Source of the DNA: Bradyrhizobium sp. RD5-C2
GTDB taxonomy: Bacteria; Pseudomonadota; Alphaproteobacteria; Rhizobiales; Xanthobacteraceae
Length of the DNA: 64,000 nucleotides
Direction: 5' to 3'
NCBI RefSeq assembly: GCF_019972155.1
Contig: NZ_BOVL01000057.1
Location: forward strand, 107,143 to 171,142
How positions within the stretch are numbered: the stretch's first letter is position 1; every line of letters begins with the position of its first letter. The notes beneath the pieces are model-generated. The model saw nothing but the letters and a program-made list of their open reading frames with translations. It ran no database searches and was not told the origin of the DNA. The position numbers and the translations under genes were made by a program. This document shows positions 43,289-51,929 of the stretch, piece by piece.

Positions 43289-43558
43289 ATGACCACGACA
43301 AAGCTCGATCTCACCGGCCTGAAATGCCCGCTCCCCGCGCTGAAGACGCGCAAGGCGCTGAAGAGCGTGACCGCGGGTGATTTCCTCGAAGTGCACTGCA
43401 CCGATCCGCTTTCGGTGATCGATATCCCGGCCCTCATCCAGGAGACCGGCGACAAGGTCGAAATCACCGAGCGAAGCGACGTCCGGATCGTTTTCCTGAT
43501 CGAAAAGGCGAATGGAACGATAGATAACCCAAATGCTGCAGCGCCGCGTATGCGCTAG
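43289..43558 (+). CDS. TusA/SirA-family sulfurtransferase
   Basis: An 89-residue protein whose start, LDLTGLKCPLPALKTRKAL, contains the CPxP motif with the sulfur-carrying cysteine. The small alpha/beta body (FLEVHCTDPLSVIDIP) also fits TusA. Such proteins hand sulfur to tRNA modification or to molybdenum-cofactor enzymes. It follows mobB by 56 bp on the same strand, which is compatible with a role in sulfuration of the cofactor, but it could equally be a general carrier. Confidence 0.85.
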   Translation: MTTTKLDLTGLKCPLPALKTRKALKSVTAGDFLEVHCTDPLSVIDIPALIQETGDKVEITERSDVRIVFLIEKANGTIDNPNAAAPRMR

Positions 43559-43882
43559 ATCCGGCCTGATATCTACCTTTTGCCAATCGACACCTATTTT
43601 CCATTCTGCGCGAATTGATAATCTCCGCCGGGTTGCGGAGATGGAGGTGCGCCCGGATTTGGGCACACCGACGGACGGCGGTCGGCCTGCGTCCAGATCA
43701 CGGGCTGCACGGCTGGGCATATCCGGTCGTATTGGGGGTTAGCATTTGCGGAATGCGCGTGGTTGGTCCCGGCGCATCGAGGAAATGTGCGGAGCAGTCG
43801 CCTGACGGTGACCGCAAAGGGCTGAGACGGGATCGAAGACGCAGATGCGCCTGACGTAACGGCGGCTGCAGGGGAGGAGTCA
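43559..43882. other. Intergenic stretch with one small hairpin
   Basis: No supported gene in about 320 bp. A perfect 8-bp inverted repeat (ATCTCCGC, 43621-43628, with 43635-43642) is present, without a T run. The last 20 bp hold the strong ribosome binding site (GGGGAGGAG) of the following MFS gene. Confidence 0.6.
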
Positions 43883-45535
43883 ATGACCACAGTGAGCAGC
43901 GCCGAACGCGTATCCGCGGCAGGCGCAGGTTTCCTCGACAAGGAACACACGATCGCGACCGCCGGCTTCAACCGCTGGCTGGTGCCGCCGGCGGCGCTGT
44001 GCATCCATCTGTGCATCGGCATGGCCTATGGCTTCTCGGTGTTCTGGCTGCCGCTGTCGCGCGCGATCGGGCTGACCGCGCCGAAGGCTTGCCCCGATAT
44101 CTCGCTGATGCAGGAATTGTTCACGACGACCTGTGACTGGAAGGTCGCGAGCCTGGGGTGGATGTTCACCCTGTTCTTCGTGGTGCTCGGCGTCGCCGCC
44201 GCGGTATGGGGCGGCTGGCTCGAGAAGGTCGGGCCGCGCAAGGCCGGCTTCGTCGCCGCGCTGTGCTGGTGCGGCGGCCTCGTGCTCGGCGCCATCGGCA
44301 TCTACTTCCATCAGCTCTGGCTGATGTGGCTCGGCTCCGGCGTGATCGGCGGCATCGGTCTCGGCCTCGGCTACATCTCGCCGGTGTCGACGCTGGTGAA
44401 GTGGTTCCCCGATCGCCGCGGCATGGCGACCGGCATGGCCATCATGGGTTTCGGCGGTGGCGCGATGATCGGCGCGCCGCTCGCTGACCGGCTGATGACC
44501 TACTTCAAGACGCCCACCTCGGTCGGCGTCTGGGAAACCTTCCTGGCCATGGCGGTCATCTATTTCGTGTTCATGATGATCGGCGCCTTCCGCTATCGCC
44601 TGCCGCCGTCTGGCTGGCAGCCGGACGGCTGGACACCGCCGTCCAAGACCAACGCGATGATCTCGACCAAGAACGTCCATCTCGGCAATGCGCACAAGAC
44701 GCCGCAATTCTGGCTGATCTGGTGGGTGCTGTGCTTGAACGTGTCGGCGGGTATCGGCGTGATCGGCATGGCTTCGCCGATGCTGCAGGAGATCTTCGCC
44801 GGCAAGCTGATCGGGCTGCCCAACGTTCCCTTCAACGGGCTCGACGTATCGCAGAAGGCACAAATCGCGGCGATCGCCGCAGGCTTCGCCGGCCTGCTGT
44901 CGCTGTTCAACATCGGCGGCCGCTTCTTCTGGGCGTCGCTGTCGGACAAGATCGGCCGCAAGAACACCTATTACACGTTCTTCGTGCTCGGCATCGTACT
45001 TTACGCGCTGGCGCCGACCTTTGCCGTGATGGGATCGAAGCTGCTGTTCGTGCTCGGCTTCGGCATCATCCTGTCGATGTATGGCGGCGGCTTCGCCACG
45101 GTGCCGGCCTATCTCGCCGACATGTTCGGCACCCAGTTCGTCGGCGCGATCCATGGCCGTCTGCTGACGGCGTGGTCGACCGCGGGCATCATCGGTCCGG
45201 TGGTGGTGAATTACATCCGTGAATTCCAGCTGGCTGCCGGCGTGCCGCGCGATCAGCTCTACAACACCACGATGTATATCCTGTGCGGCATGCTGATCGC
45301 CGGCTTCATCTGCAACTACATGATCAAGCCGGTCGATCCGAAGTGGCACATGAGCGATGCGGAAGTGGCGAAGCTGCAGGCGGCGACGGCGACCGGCGGC
45401 AACGGCGCGACCGGATCGTTCGGCATCGGCAAGGGCGGTCTGGACGGCAGGGCGGCGCTGTTCTGGCTGTTCGTCGGCATTCCGCTGGCCTGGGGTATCT
45501 ACATGACGCTGCTCAGCGCGGTCAAAATCCTCTGA
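43883..45535 (+). CDS. MFS transporter, oxalate/formate antiporter (OFA) type
   Basis: A 550-residue membrane protein with about twelve helices. The early segment AALCIHLCIGMAYGFSVFWLPLS and the later VSTLVKWFPDRRGMATGMAIMGFGGGA are characteristic of the OFA family. SLSDKIGRKNTYY marks the second repeat. It probably exchanges or co-transports small mono- or dicarboxylates such as oxalate or formate. Formate is a product of the pyridine pathway, but that link is speculation. A GGGGAGGAG ribosome binding site lies six bases before the ATG. It appears monocistronic. Confidence 0.85.
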   Translation: MTTVSSAERVSAAGAGFLDKEHTIATAGFNRWLVPPAALCIHLCIGMAYGFSVFWLPLSRAIGLTAPKACPDISLMQELFTTTCDWKVASLGWMFTLFFVVLGVAAAVWGGWLEKVGPRKAGFVAALCWCGGLVLGAIGIYFHQLWLMWLGSGVIGGIGLGLGYISPVSTLVKWFPDRRGMATGMAIMGFGGGAMIGAPLADRLMTYFKTPTSVGVWETFLAMAVIYFVFMMIGAFRYRLPPSGWQPDGWTPPSKTNAMISTKNVHLGNAHKTPQFWLIWWVLCLNVSAGIGVIGMASPMLQEIFAGKLIGLPNVPFNGLDVSQKAQIAAIAAGFAGLLSLFNIGGRFFWASLSDKIGRKNTYYTFFVLGIVLYALAPTFAVMGSKLLFVLGFGIILSMYGGGFATVPAYLADMFGTQFVGAIHGRLLTAWSTAGIIGPVVVNYIREFQLAAGVPRDQLYNTTMYILCGMLIAGFICNYMIKPVDPKWHMSDAEVAKLQAATATGGNGATGSFGIGKGGLDGRAALFWLFVGIPLAWGIYMTLLSAVKIL

Positions 45536-45624
45536 TCGCGATCATCAACGCCGCGGGCCGCCGATTCCCGGCGCCCGCGGCATTCGCTCTATTTCATGAA
45601 CAGAAATCGGATTGGGGGATATCA

Positions 45625-45903
45625 ATGTTTCGCACCCGGATTTGCCTTGCCGCCGCGCTGCTCGCCCTAGGGTTGCATGCCGCGTCGGCCCAGACCGCGG
45701 CACCGACAGCACCGGCACCGGCCGCCACCACCACGGCCAAGCCGTCGAAGATCAAGCTGACGATGGAGAAACTGAAGGCGATGAAGGAGCAGTGGCGCGC
45801 CAACAAGCCCAAGCTCAAGGCCTGCCGCAAAGAGGTGAAGCAGAAGGGACTGACCGGCGACGACCGCTGGTTCTATATCTCGGACTGCATGGCCAAGAGC
45901 TGA
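45625..45903 (+). CDS. Small secreted PsiF-like protein
   Basis: A 92-residue protein with a signal peptide (LAAALLALGLHAASAQ), an Ala/Pro/Thr-rich spacer, and a lysine-rich C-terminal domain with two cysteines (KACRKEVKQKGLTGDDRW and ISDCMAKS). This two-cysteine pattern is the phosphate-starvation PsiF repeat. The ATG at 45625 follows GGGGGA. Its function is unknown in general. It follows the MFS gene by 89 bp and may be transcribed separately. Confidence 0.75.
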   Translation: MFRTRICLAAALLALGLHAASAQTAAPTAPAPAATTTAKPSKIKLTMEKLKAMKEQWRANKPKLKACRKEVKQKGLTGDDRWFYISDCMAKS

Positions 45904-46108
45904 CCCCGTCCGGTTCGCCGTCACGGCGTGCGGCTCGGTCGACGAGAGAGCCAACACGAAAATCAAGTCAGTAACGCTGTCGCATTACTGCAAATAAGGT
46001 TGAGGCGTCGGACATCAGGAAGGCGTTATGGCTGTGCTGTCCGCATGCGAGAAGGAGTATCGCGGCGACTACTACACCCAGAAGCAGGCAACACATGGAG
46101 GCCTAGCC

Positions 46109-46303
46109 ATGTCACGTCACAACAAGATGCCGCCGATCCCGCCCGCCAATCGCAGCAACAGGGGAACGGGCGGCGAAGCGGACGTCAAGAAGGATACCTC
46201 ATCGAAGAAGGCGGTCGATAACTTTGCGGAGCAAGGCGACACCGCCAACGTCAAGCAGAACACAACCAACGCCGGTTTTTTCAAGGGGCGTAGGGTCAAG
46301 TAG
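46109..46303 (+). CDS. Small hydrophilic hypothetical protein, 64 residues
   Basis: I do not recognise the family. The protein is polar and lysine/asparagine-rich (MSRHNKMPPIPPANRSN, KKAVDNFAEQGDTANVKQN, ending GRRVK), probably cytoplasmic and flexible. The ATG at 46109 follows GGAGG by eight bases, whereas the longer frame from 46028 has no such signal. The composition resembles small stress-associated proteins, but this is only an impression. It stands alone. Confidence 0.6.
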   Translation: MSRHNKMPPIPPANRSNRGTGGEADVKKDTSSKKAVDNFAEQGDTANVKQNTTNAGFFKGRRVK

Positions 46304-46475
46304 TTGGCCGAAGCACTGCTGGCGTCGGAGAGGGGCGTGATGACTTCTCTTTGAATCGTCATCGCACTCAATCTTCTTCTTTGCGCATGATCTCGCGCTA
46401 ACACCCTCGCGTCTGTCGCGAGGGAAAGCCGGTTTCCACTCTTCCAGATCATCCCCTAACCCGCCGGCGATGGCC

Positions 46476-48851
46476 TCACTCCGCAGCCGCGGGTGTCGCC
46501 TTGGCGGGCTCGAGCGCCGCGGCGATTGCCTCGTCGACGCGCTCCAGCCAGATGAACTCCAGCTTGGCGCGGGCGCCGGCGGGGATGTCGTCATAGTCGC
46601 GCTTGTTGCGCGCCGGCAGCATTACCCGGGTCAGGCCGGCGGCCGCGGCGGCGACCACCTTTTCCTTGATGCCGCCGACCGGCAGCACGAGGCCGCGCAG
46701 CGAGATCTCGCCGGTCATCGCGGTGTCGCTGCGCACGGTACGATCGGTCAACAGCGAGGTGAGGGCGGTGAACATCGCGACACCCGCGCTCGGGCCGTCC
46801 TTCGGCGTGGCGCCGGCGGGAACGTGGACGTGGATGTCGCTCTTCTCGAACACGGCGGGATCGATGCCGAGTTGCGTCGCGCGGCTCTTCACCAGCGTCA
46901 ACGCGGCCTGCACGCTCTCGCGCATCACGTCGCCGAGCTGTCCGGTGATCATCAGCGCGCCGCGGCCCGGCGTGCGCGAGGCCTCGATGAACAGGATGTC
47001 GCCGCCGACCGGCGTCCAGGCAAGCCCGGTGGCAACGCCCGGGATGCTGGTGCGCATCGCGATCTCGTTCTCGAACCTCGGTTGGCCGAGCAGCGACACG
47101 ATATCCTTCGGTGCGATCGTGACATGGCTCGTGCTGCCATCGGCGATCTGCACCGCGACGTTGCGCAGCACCTTGCCGATCTCGCGCTCCAGATTGCGGA
47201 CGCCAGCCTCGCGGGTGTAGCTCTTGATGATCAGCCGCAGCGCGTCCGGTTCGATCTCGGCCTGCTCGGCCTTGATTCCGTTGGCCTCGAGCTGGCGGCG
47301 CACCAGGTAGCGCTTGGCGATCTCGAGCTTCTCGTCCTCGGTGTAGCCGGGAAGGCTGATCAGCTCCATGCGGTCGAGCAGCGGCCCGGGGACGCCGTCG
47401 AGCATGTTGGCGGTGGCGATGAAGACGACGCGCGAAAGGTCGAACGGCACGCCGAGGTAATTGTCGCGGAAGGTCGAGTTCTGCTCGGGGTCGAGCACCT
47501 CTAACATCGCGGCCGACGGATCACCCTGGATGCCGCGGCCCATCTTGTCGATCTCGTCCAGCATCATCACGCAATTGCGCGCACCGGCCTTCTTGATCGC
47601 CTGGATGATATTGCCGGGCAGCGCGCCGATATAGGTGCGGCGGTGGCCACGGATTTCGGCCTCGTCATGCACGCCACCGAGGCTGACACGAACGAACGGC
47701 CGCGACATCGCGCGCGCGATCGATTGGCCGAGCGAGGTCTTGCCGACGCCGGGCGGCCCGAGGAAGCAGAGGATCGGCGCCTTGCCGCCGGGCGCGAGCT
47801 TGCGCACCGCGAGATATTCGATGATGCGGCTCTTGATCTTCTCCAGGCCATAATGGTCCTGGTCGAGGATCTTGCGCGCTTCGGCGATGTCGATCGGCTT
47901 CTCCTCCGGAATGCTCCAGGGCAGGTCGATCAGCCAGTCGAGATAGCTGCGCACCATGCCGGATTCGGCCGCCGCCTCCGGCATCCGCTCGTAACGGCGC
48001 AATTCCTTCTGCGCCTGGCTCTCGGCCTCCGGCGGCATCTTGGCATCCGCAATCGCCTTGGTCAGCTCGGCGACCTCGGCGGCCTTGCCGTCGCCCTCGC
48101 CGAGCTGGCGCTGGATGGTCGCCATCTGCTCGCGCAGGATCGCCTCGCGCTGCCGCTCGTCGAACACCGCCTTGGTCTTCTGCCCGATCTCCTGGCTCAG
48201 CCTGAGCACCTCGATGCGCTCGGCGAGATGCCGCGAGACCTTGTCCATCCGTGCCACGAGATCGACGGTCTCGAGGATGTCCTGCTTCTCCGCCGGCTTG
48301 ATGTCCATATAGGAGGTCGCGAGGTCGGCGAGCGTCGCCGGCGAGGTCGTGCCCTGCAGCGCGGCGATCAACTCGGGCGGCGTCTGCGGCAGCAATTGCG
48401 CGGCCTCCAGCGCCTGGCGCTGCAGATTAAGGAAGCGCGCCTCGATCTCCGGCGAGGTGGTGGTCGGCTCGGGAATCTGGAGCACGCGGGCGGCGAGGAA
48501 CGGCGTGCCGGGCAGATAGTCGAGCACGCGCATGCGCTGCACGCCCTGGCAGACCAGGTGATGGCTGTCGTCGGCGCCGGTGATGTAGCGCACGATGTTG
48601 GCGACGGTGCCGACACGGTAGAGCCCGTCGGGGCCGGGATCGTTGGCTTCGGGATCACGCTGCAGCAGGATGCCGATCGGCCGCTGCTCCCGCACCGCCT
48701 GCTGGGCGGCGGCAATCGAGGTTGCGCGCGCGATCGTGATCGGGATGATGACGTCCGGAAACAGCACGGTGTTGCGCACCGGGACGATGATCGTCGCGTC
48801 GCTCGGGATCGGCGCCGAGTTCGCCGGATTTGAAATGTCTGAAGCGGCCAT
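46476..48851 (-). CDS. lon: Lon protease (ATP-dependent, S16 family)
   Basis: A 791-residue AAA+ protease. An N-terminal LON substrate domain (TIIVPVRNTVLFP) leads to Walker A GPPGVGKTSLG and Walker B (MMLDEIDKMG). The proteolytic domain has the serine in DGPSAGVAMF and the lysine in GGIKEKVVAAAA. It degrades misfolded and regulatory proteins in the cytoplasm. The end is immediately followed by GC-rich non-coding sequence, and an Hsp20 gene lies 11 bp upstream. This suggests a two-gene protein-quality unit distinct from the clpX-lon locus usual in these bacteria. Confidence 0.93.
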   Translation of the reverse strand: MAASDISNPANSAPIPSDATIIVPVRNTVLFPDVIIPITIARATSIAAAQQAVREQRPIGILLQRDPEANDPGPDGLYRVGTVANIVRYITGADDSHHLVCQGVQRMRVLDYLPGTPFLAARVLQIPEPTTTSPEIEARFLNLQRQALEAAQLLPQTPPELIAALQGTTSPATLADLATSYMDIKPAEKQDILETVDLVARMDKVSRHLAERIEVLRLSQEIGQKTKAVFDERQREAILREQMATIQRQLGEGDGKAAEVAELTKAIADAKMPPEAESQAQKELRRYERMPEAAAESGMVRSYLDWLIDLPWSIPEEKPIDIAEARKILDQDHYGLEKIKSRIIEYLAVRKLAPGGKAPILCFLGPPGVGKTSLGQSIARAMSRPFVRVSLGGVHDEAEIRGHRRTYIGALPGNIIQAIKKAGARNCVMMLDEIDKMGRGIQGDPSAAMLEVLDPEQNSTFRDNYLGVPFDLSRVVFIATANMLDGVPGPLLDRMELISLPGYTEDEKLEIAKRYLVRRQLEANGIKAEQAEIEPDALRLIIKSYTREAGVRNLEREIGKVLRNVAVQIADGSTSHVTIAPKDIVSLLGQPRFENEIAMRTSIPGVATGLAWTPVGGDILFIEASRTPGRGALMITGQLGDVMRESVQAALTLVKSRATQLGIDPAVFEKSDIHVHVPAGATPKDGPSAGVAMFTALTSLLTDRTVRSDTAMTGEISLRGLVLPVGGIKEKVVAAAAAGLTRVMLPARNKRDYDDIPAGARAKLEFIWLERVDEAIAAALEPAKATPAAAE

Positions 48852-48862
48852 GTCGAAATCCC

Positions 48863-49270
48863 TCAGCTCGATTTTCCGAGCCGCAGACCGACGCAGCCAT
48901 GCGCGGCAAAGCGGCTGATGGTGTAGCGGCCGGTCGGCAGCGCGATGCGGCGCTCGAAGCGGCCCTGCGGCAGCTCGAGGCGCAGGATGCGGGCGTTGCG
49001 GAGTTCAGCGGGCAAGATGCGGCGGCCGGAGATCACCAGCGTGCCGCCGTCGAGCGCGGCCTCGACCTCGTCGGGGTCGACCCCCGGTAGCGCGACCAGG
49101 ATCAGGATCTCCTCCTCGGTCTCGATCACGTCCATCGGCGGTTCCCAGCTCGGCTCGCTGCCGCCCGCGCGCGGGTGCAAATTGAGGAAGCTCTGGTGCA
49201 ACCGTTCGGCGCGGGCGAGCGCCTCGATCGCATCCGTCAGCATCCAGTTGATCTGATCCTTGGGCCGCAT
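48863..49270 (-). CDS. Hsp20-family small heat-shock protein
   Basis: A 135-residue protein with an alpha-crystallin domain: PPMDVIETEEEILILVALPGVDPDEVEA, then LVISGRRIL and ERRIALP. An N-terminal helical part (INWMLTDAIEALARAERLHQS) is present. The C-terminal extension lacks a clear I-x-I motif. It should bind unfolding proteins as an oligomer. The start at 49270 follows GGAGAG. It is encoded 11 bp before lon on the same strand, so substrates may be held for degradation. Confidence 0.85.
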   Translation of the reverse strand: MRPKDQINWMLTDAIEALARAERLHQSFLNLHPRAGGSEPSWEPPMDVIETEEEILILVALPGVDPDEVEAALDGGTLVISGRRILPAELRNARILRLELPQGRFERRIALPTGRYTISRFAAHGCVGLRLGKSS

Positions 49271-49449
49271 CGCCACTCTCCACGTCGCATTTACAGGCGA
49301 GGTTACCGGTCTTGCCGCCGACCGTAAACCGGCCCCTCGTGCCGCCGATCGAGGGTAAAATTGTCCGAAATCTCGCGATTTGCGGCATGGCGCGCGATGC
49401 GCCGCCGCACTCTGCCCGGACCGGAATGGCTCGATGTTCGGATCGCCGC

Positions 49450-50466
49450 CTACAGCCAGCCGGAACGTCGGAATTGCCAGAACAGCCCGCCGCATGCGAC
49501 CAGCATCAGGCCCATCACGACGAAATAGCCGTACTCCCATTGTAGCTCCGGTATGTACTTGAAATTCATGCCGTAGATACCGGCGACGGCGGTCGGCACC
49601 GCAACGATCGCAAGCCATGAGGCGAGCTTCTTGGAGATCGCCGTTTCCTGCGCCTGACCGACGAGCAGGCTTGCCTCAAACGCAAAGGCGAGCACTTCGC
49701 GCAGCGAGTCGATCCGCTCCTGGATGGTGCGGACGTGATCCGTGACGTCGCGGAACAGGGGCCGCATCGTGTCGCGCACCATCGGCAAGTCGTCGCGTTC
49801 CAGCCTGCGGCAGACCTCCACCAGCGGTCCAATCGCGTTGCGCAGCCGGAGCAGATCCCGCCGCAGCAGATAGAGCCGCTCGATCTGCGCCCGCGTCATC
49901 GCGCTCGCCAGCACTTCCGCCTCCATCGCCTCGACCTCGTCCTGGATCGTCTCGAGCACCGGCGAGTAGTTGTCGACGATGAAATCGAGGATGGCATAGA
50001 GGATGTAGTCCTCGCCCCGGGCGAGCGCGCGCGGGCAGCTCTCGCAGCGCTCCCTGACCCGCGTGTAGGACGTCGAGGCGCCGTGTCGGACCGAGACGAT
50101 GTATCCCTCGCCGACGAACAGATGCGTCTCGCCGAATGCGATACTTTCGCCGTCGAGCTGCGCGGTGCGGGCCACGATGAACAGCGCATCGCCGTATTGC
50201 TCGATCTTCGGTCGCTGATGCGCGTGATCCGCATCTTCGATGGCCAGGTCGTGCAGCTGGAATTGCCGCTGCAAGCTGCTGAGTATTGCCATATCGGGTT
50301 CGTGCAGGCCGATCCACACGACGTGATCCGGCTTGTTGCGCCAGTCCGCCGCTTCATCGATCCCGATATTGGCAACGCGCCGTCCCTCGACGTAGACGCC
50401 TGCCGCGATGACGCCATCAGAGTGGACGGGCCCGGCGGTTGCGACAGTTGGCGATGCGAGGTTCAT
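49450..50466 (-). CDS. corA: CorA-family magnesium/divalent cation transporter
   Basis: A 338-residue inner-membrane channel. A large cytoplasmic domain carries long helices (ERIDSLREVLAFAFEASL), followed by two C-terminal helices with the pore signature YGMNFKYIPEL between them, where CorA has GMN. The acidic EL after it is also conserved. The start at 50466 was taken at MNLASPTVATAG; the longer frame to 50715 lacks support. It stands alone, between Hsp20 and small unknown genes on the other strand. Confidence 0.92.
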   Translation of the reverse strand: MNLASPTVATAGPVHSDGVIAAGVYVEGRRVANIGIDEAADWRNKPDHVVWIGLHEPDMAILSSLQRQFQLHDLAIEDADHAHQRPKIEQYGDALFIVARTAQLDGESIAFGETHLFVGEGYIVSVRHGASTSYTRVRERCESCPRALARGEDYILYAILDFIVDNYSPVLETIQDEVEAMEAEVLASAMTRAQIERLYLLRRDLLRLRNAIGPLVEVCRRLERDDLPMVRDTMRPLFRDVTDHVRTIQERIDSLREVLAFAFEASLLVGQAQETAISKKLASWLAIVAVPTAVAGIYGMNFKYIPELQWEYGYFVVMGLMLVACGGLFWQFRRSGWL

Positions 50467-50729
50467 GGTCTCCACCCTCGACGCGGTTATCGAATCCGCT
50501 TGATGACAATTCGTGATCAAAAAGGCTAGCACCGAATGGGCGCTGGTCAACACGCGCGGGTCCGTCCTGTTCCGACGGTCCGTGGGCACCCCGTCACAGC
50601 AGGCGGCGCGGCTGGTCTTTATACGGCGCCTATGCCGCACCGCGGCGGGCCCTCTCGAATTCCTACGGTCTTGCCAGCATGTTTGGCCTGACGCGGTGCG
50701 CTCGCGCGCCTCCAACAGGAAGGTGGGAC

Positions 50730-51005
50730 ATGACCTTGCTCCATTACCACGATGCCCGGTCGCATGGTTCGGTCGGCGCCATGCCGGCGACGCTGCGGCG
50801 GGCGATCCGGCGGATCGGCCTCGCCTTCAGGACCGTTCACCGCGCCATCGCCGCCGCCAAGATCCACCGGCTGCGCAACGAGCTGTTGCTGCATCGCGGC
50901 CATGAGGATTGGGCACGCACCCATCTCCATGTCGGCATGCTCGGCGGCGATGCCGAGAAATATCCCCGCCCGCCGGTCGTGCTCGGCGAGAAGTGGGACT
51001 ATTGA
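50730..51005 (+). CDS. Hypothetical basic protein, 91 residues
   Basis: I do not recognise the family. The sequence is rich in Arg and His (RRAIRRIGLAFRTVHRAIAAAKIHRLR) with a helical middle, and ends YPRPPVVLGEKWDY. The ATG at 50730 follows AGGAAGGTGGGA, a good ribosome binding site. It is followed one base later by another small gene, so the two probably form a unit. They lie between corA and the slipin/NfeD pair. Confidence 0.5.
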   Translation: MTLLHYHDARSHGSVGAMPATLRRAIRRIGLAFRTVHRAIAAAKIHRLRNELLLHRGHEDWARTHLHVGMLGGDAEKYPRPPVVLGEKWDY

Positions 51006-51006
51006 G

Positions 51007-51198
51007 ATGCGCGCGGCTTCATTCATCTCTGCCCTGCTGCGTCGCGCCGCGGAGGGACTGCTCAAATTCCTCGCCTGGATCGGCGAGGAGCCGATCAGAG
51101 GCTACCGGCCCGAGGCGCATTACATGCGCGGCCCAGGACCGGCGTGGCGGGCCAAGCATCAGCCGGGTCAGGTGGCTTCGCTTCGCCGCATCAGGTGA
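51007..51198 (+). CDS. Hypothetical small protein, 63 residues
   Basis: Not recognised. N-terminal MRAASFISALLRRAAEGLLKFLAW could form an amphipathic or membrane-associated helix; the rest is Arg/Pro-rich. The ATG starts one base after the preceding stop codon, and the 3' end overlaps the convergent slipin gene by 31 bp. This could be a real coupled gene or a chance frame. Confidence 0.4.
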   Translation: MRAASFISALLRRAAEGLLKFLAWIGEEPIRGYRPEAHYMRGPGPAWRAKHQPGQVASLRRIR

Positions 51199-51929
51199 TC
51201 GAGCAGATTCATCGGGAGCGGGAAGACCACGGTCGATGAGCGTTCGCCGGCGATGTCATGGAGCGCCGCGAAATAGCGGAGCTGCATCGCCTGCGGCTCC
51301 TGGGCGAGGATCCGGCCGGCCTCGACGAGCTTCTCGGCGGCCTGCTGCTCACCCATCGCGTTGATCACCTTGGCGCGGCGCAACCGTTCCGCCTCGGCCT
51401 GCTTGGCGATCGCCCGCACCATGGTTTCGTTGAGATCGATATCCTTGATCTCGACCGCGGTGACCTTGATGCCCCAGACGTCGGTCTGCTTGTCGAGGGT
51501 CTCCTGGATATCGGCGTTCAACTTGTCGCGTTCCGCCAGCATCTCGTCGAGCTCGTGCTTGCCGAGCACCGAGCGCAGCGTGGTCTGGGCAAGCTGGCTG
51601 GTCGCAGCCATGTAGTCGCCGACCTTGATGATGGCGCGTTCGGGATCGACGATGCGGAAGTAGAGGACAGCGTTGACCTTGACCGAGACGTTGTCGCGGG
51701 AAATCACGTCCTGCGGCGGCACGACCTGCACCATCACCCTGAGATCGACCTTCACGAGCTGCTGCACCACCGGAATCAGGATGATGAGCCCCGGGCCCTT
51801 CACCCCGGTAAAGCGGCCGAGCGTGAAGATGACGCCGCGCTCGTATTCGCGCAGCACGCGCACGGCCTGGGTCAGGAAGATGATGACAAGCAGGACGACC
51901 GCCGCATAGGTGAAATAATCAAGCATCAT
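51168..51929 (-). CDS. Slipin (SPFH/Band 7 membrane protein)
   Basis: A 253-residue membrane-anchored scaffold. An N-terminal helix (VVLLVIIFLTQAVRVL) is followed by the SPFH domain (YERGVIFTLGRFTGVKGPGL, VVPPQDVISRDNVSVKVNAV). A coiled-coil region rich in Ala/Glu/Lys (AEAERLRRAKVINAMGEQQAAEKL) comes next. It assembles in membrane microdomains. Its ATG overlaps the stop codon of the NfeD protease gene by four bases, the standard slipin-NfeD pairing, and the protease is thought to cleave slipin. Confidence 0.92.
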   Translation of the reverse strand: MMLDYFTYAAVVLLVIIFLTQAVRVLREYERGVIFTLGRFTGVKGPGLIILIPVVQQLVKVDLRVMVQVVPPQDVISRDNVSVKVNAVLYFRIVDPERAIIKVGDYMAATSQLAQTTLRSVLGKHELDEMLAERDKLNADIQETLDKQTDVWGIKVTAVEIKDIDLNETMVRAIAKQAEAERLRRAKVINAMGEQQAAEKLVEAGRILAQEPQAMQLRYFAALHDIAGERSSTVVFPLPMNLLDHLMRRSEAT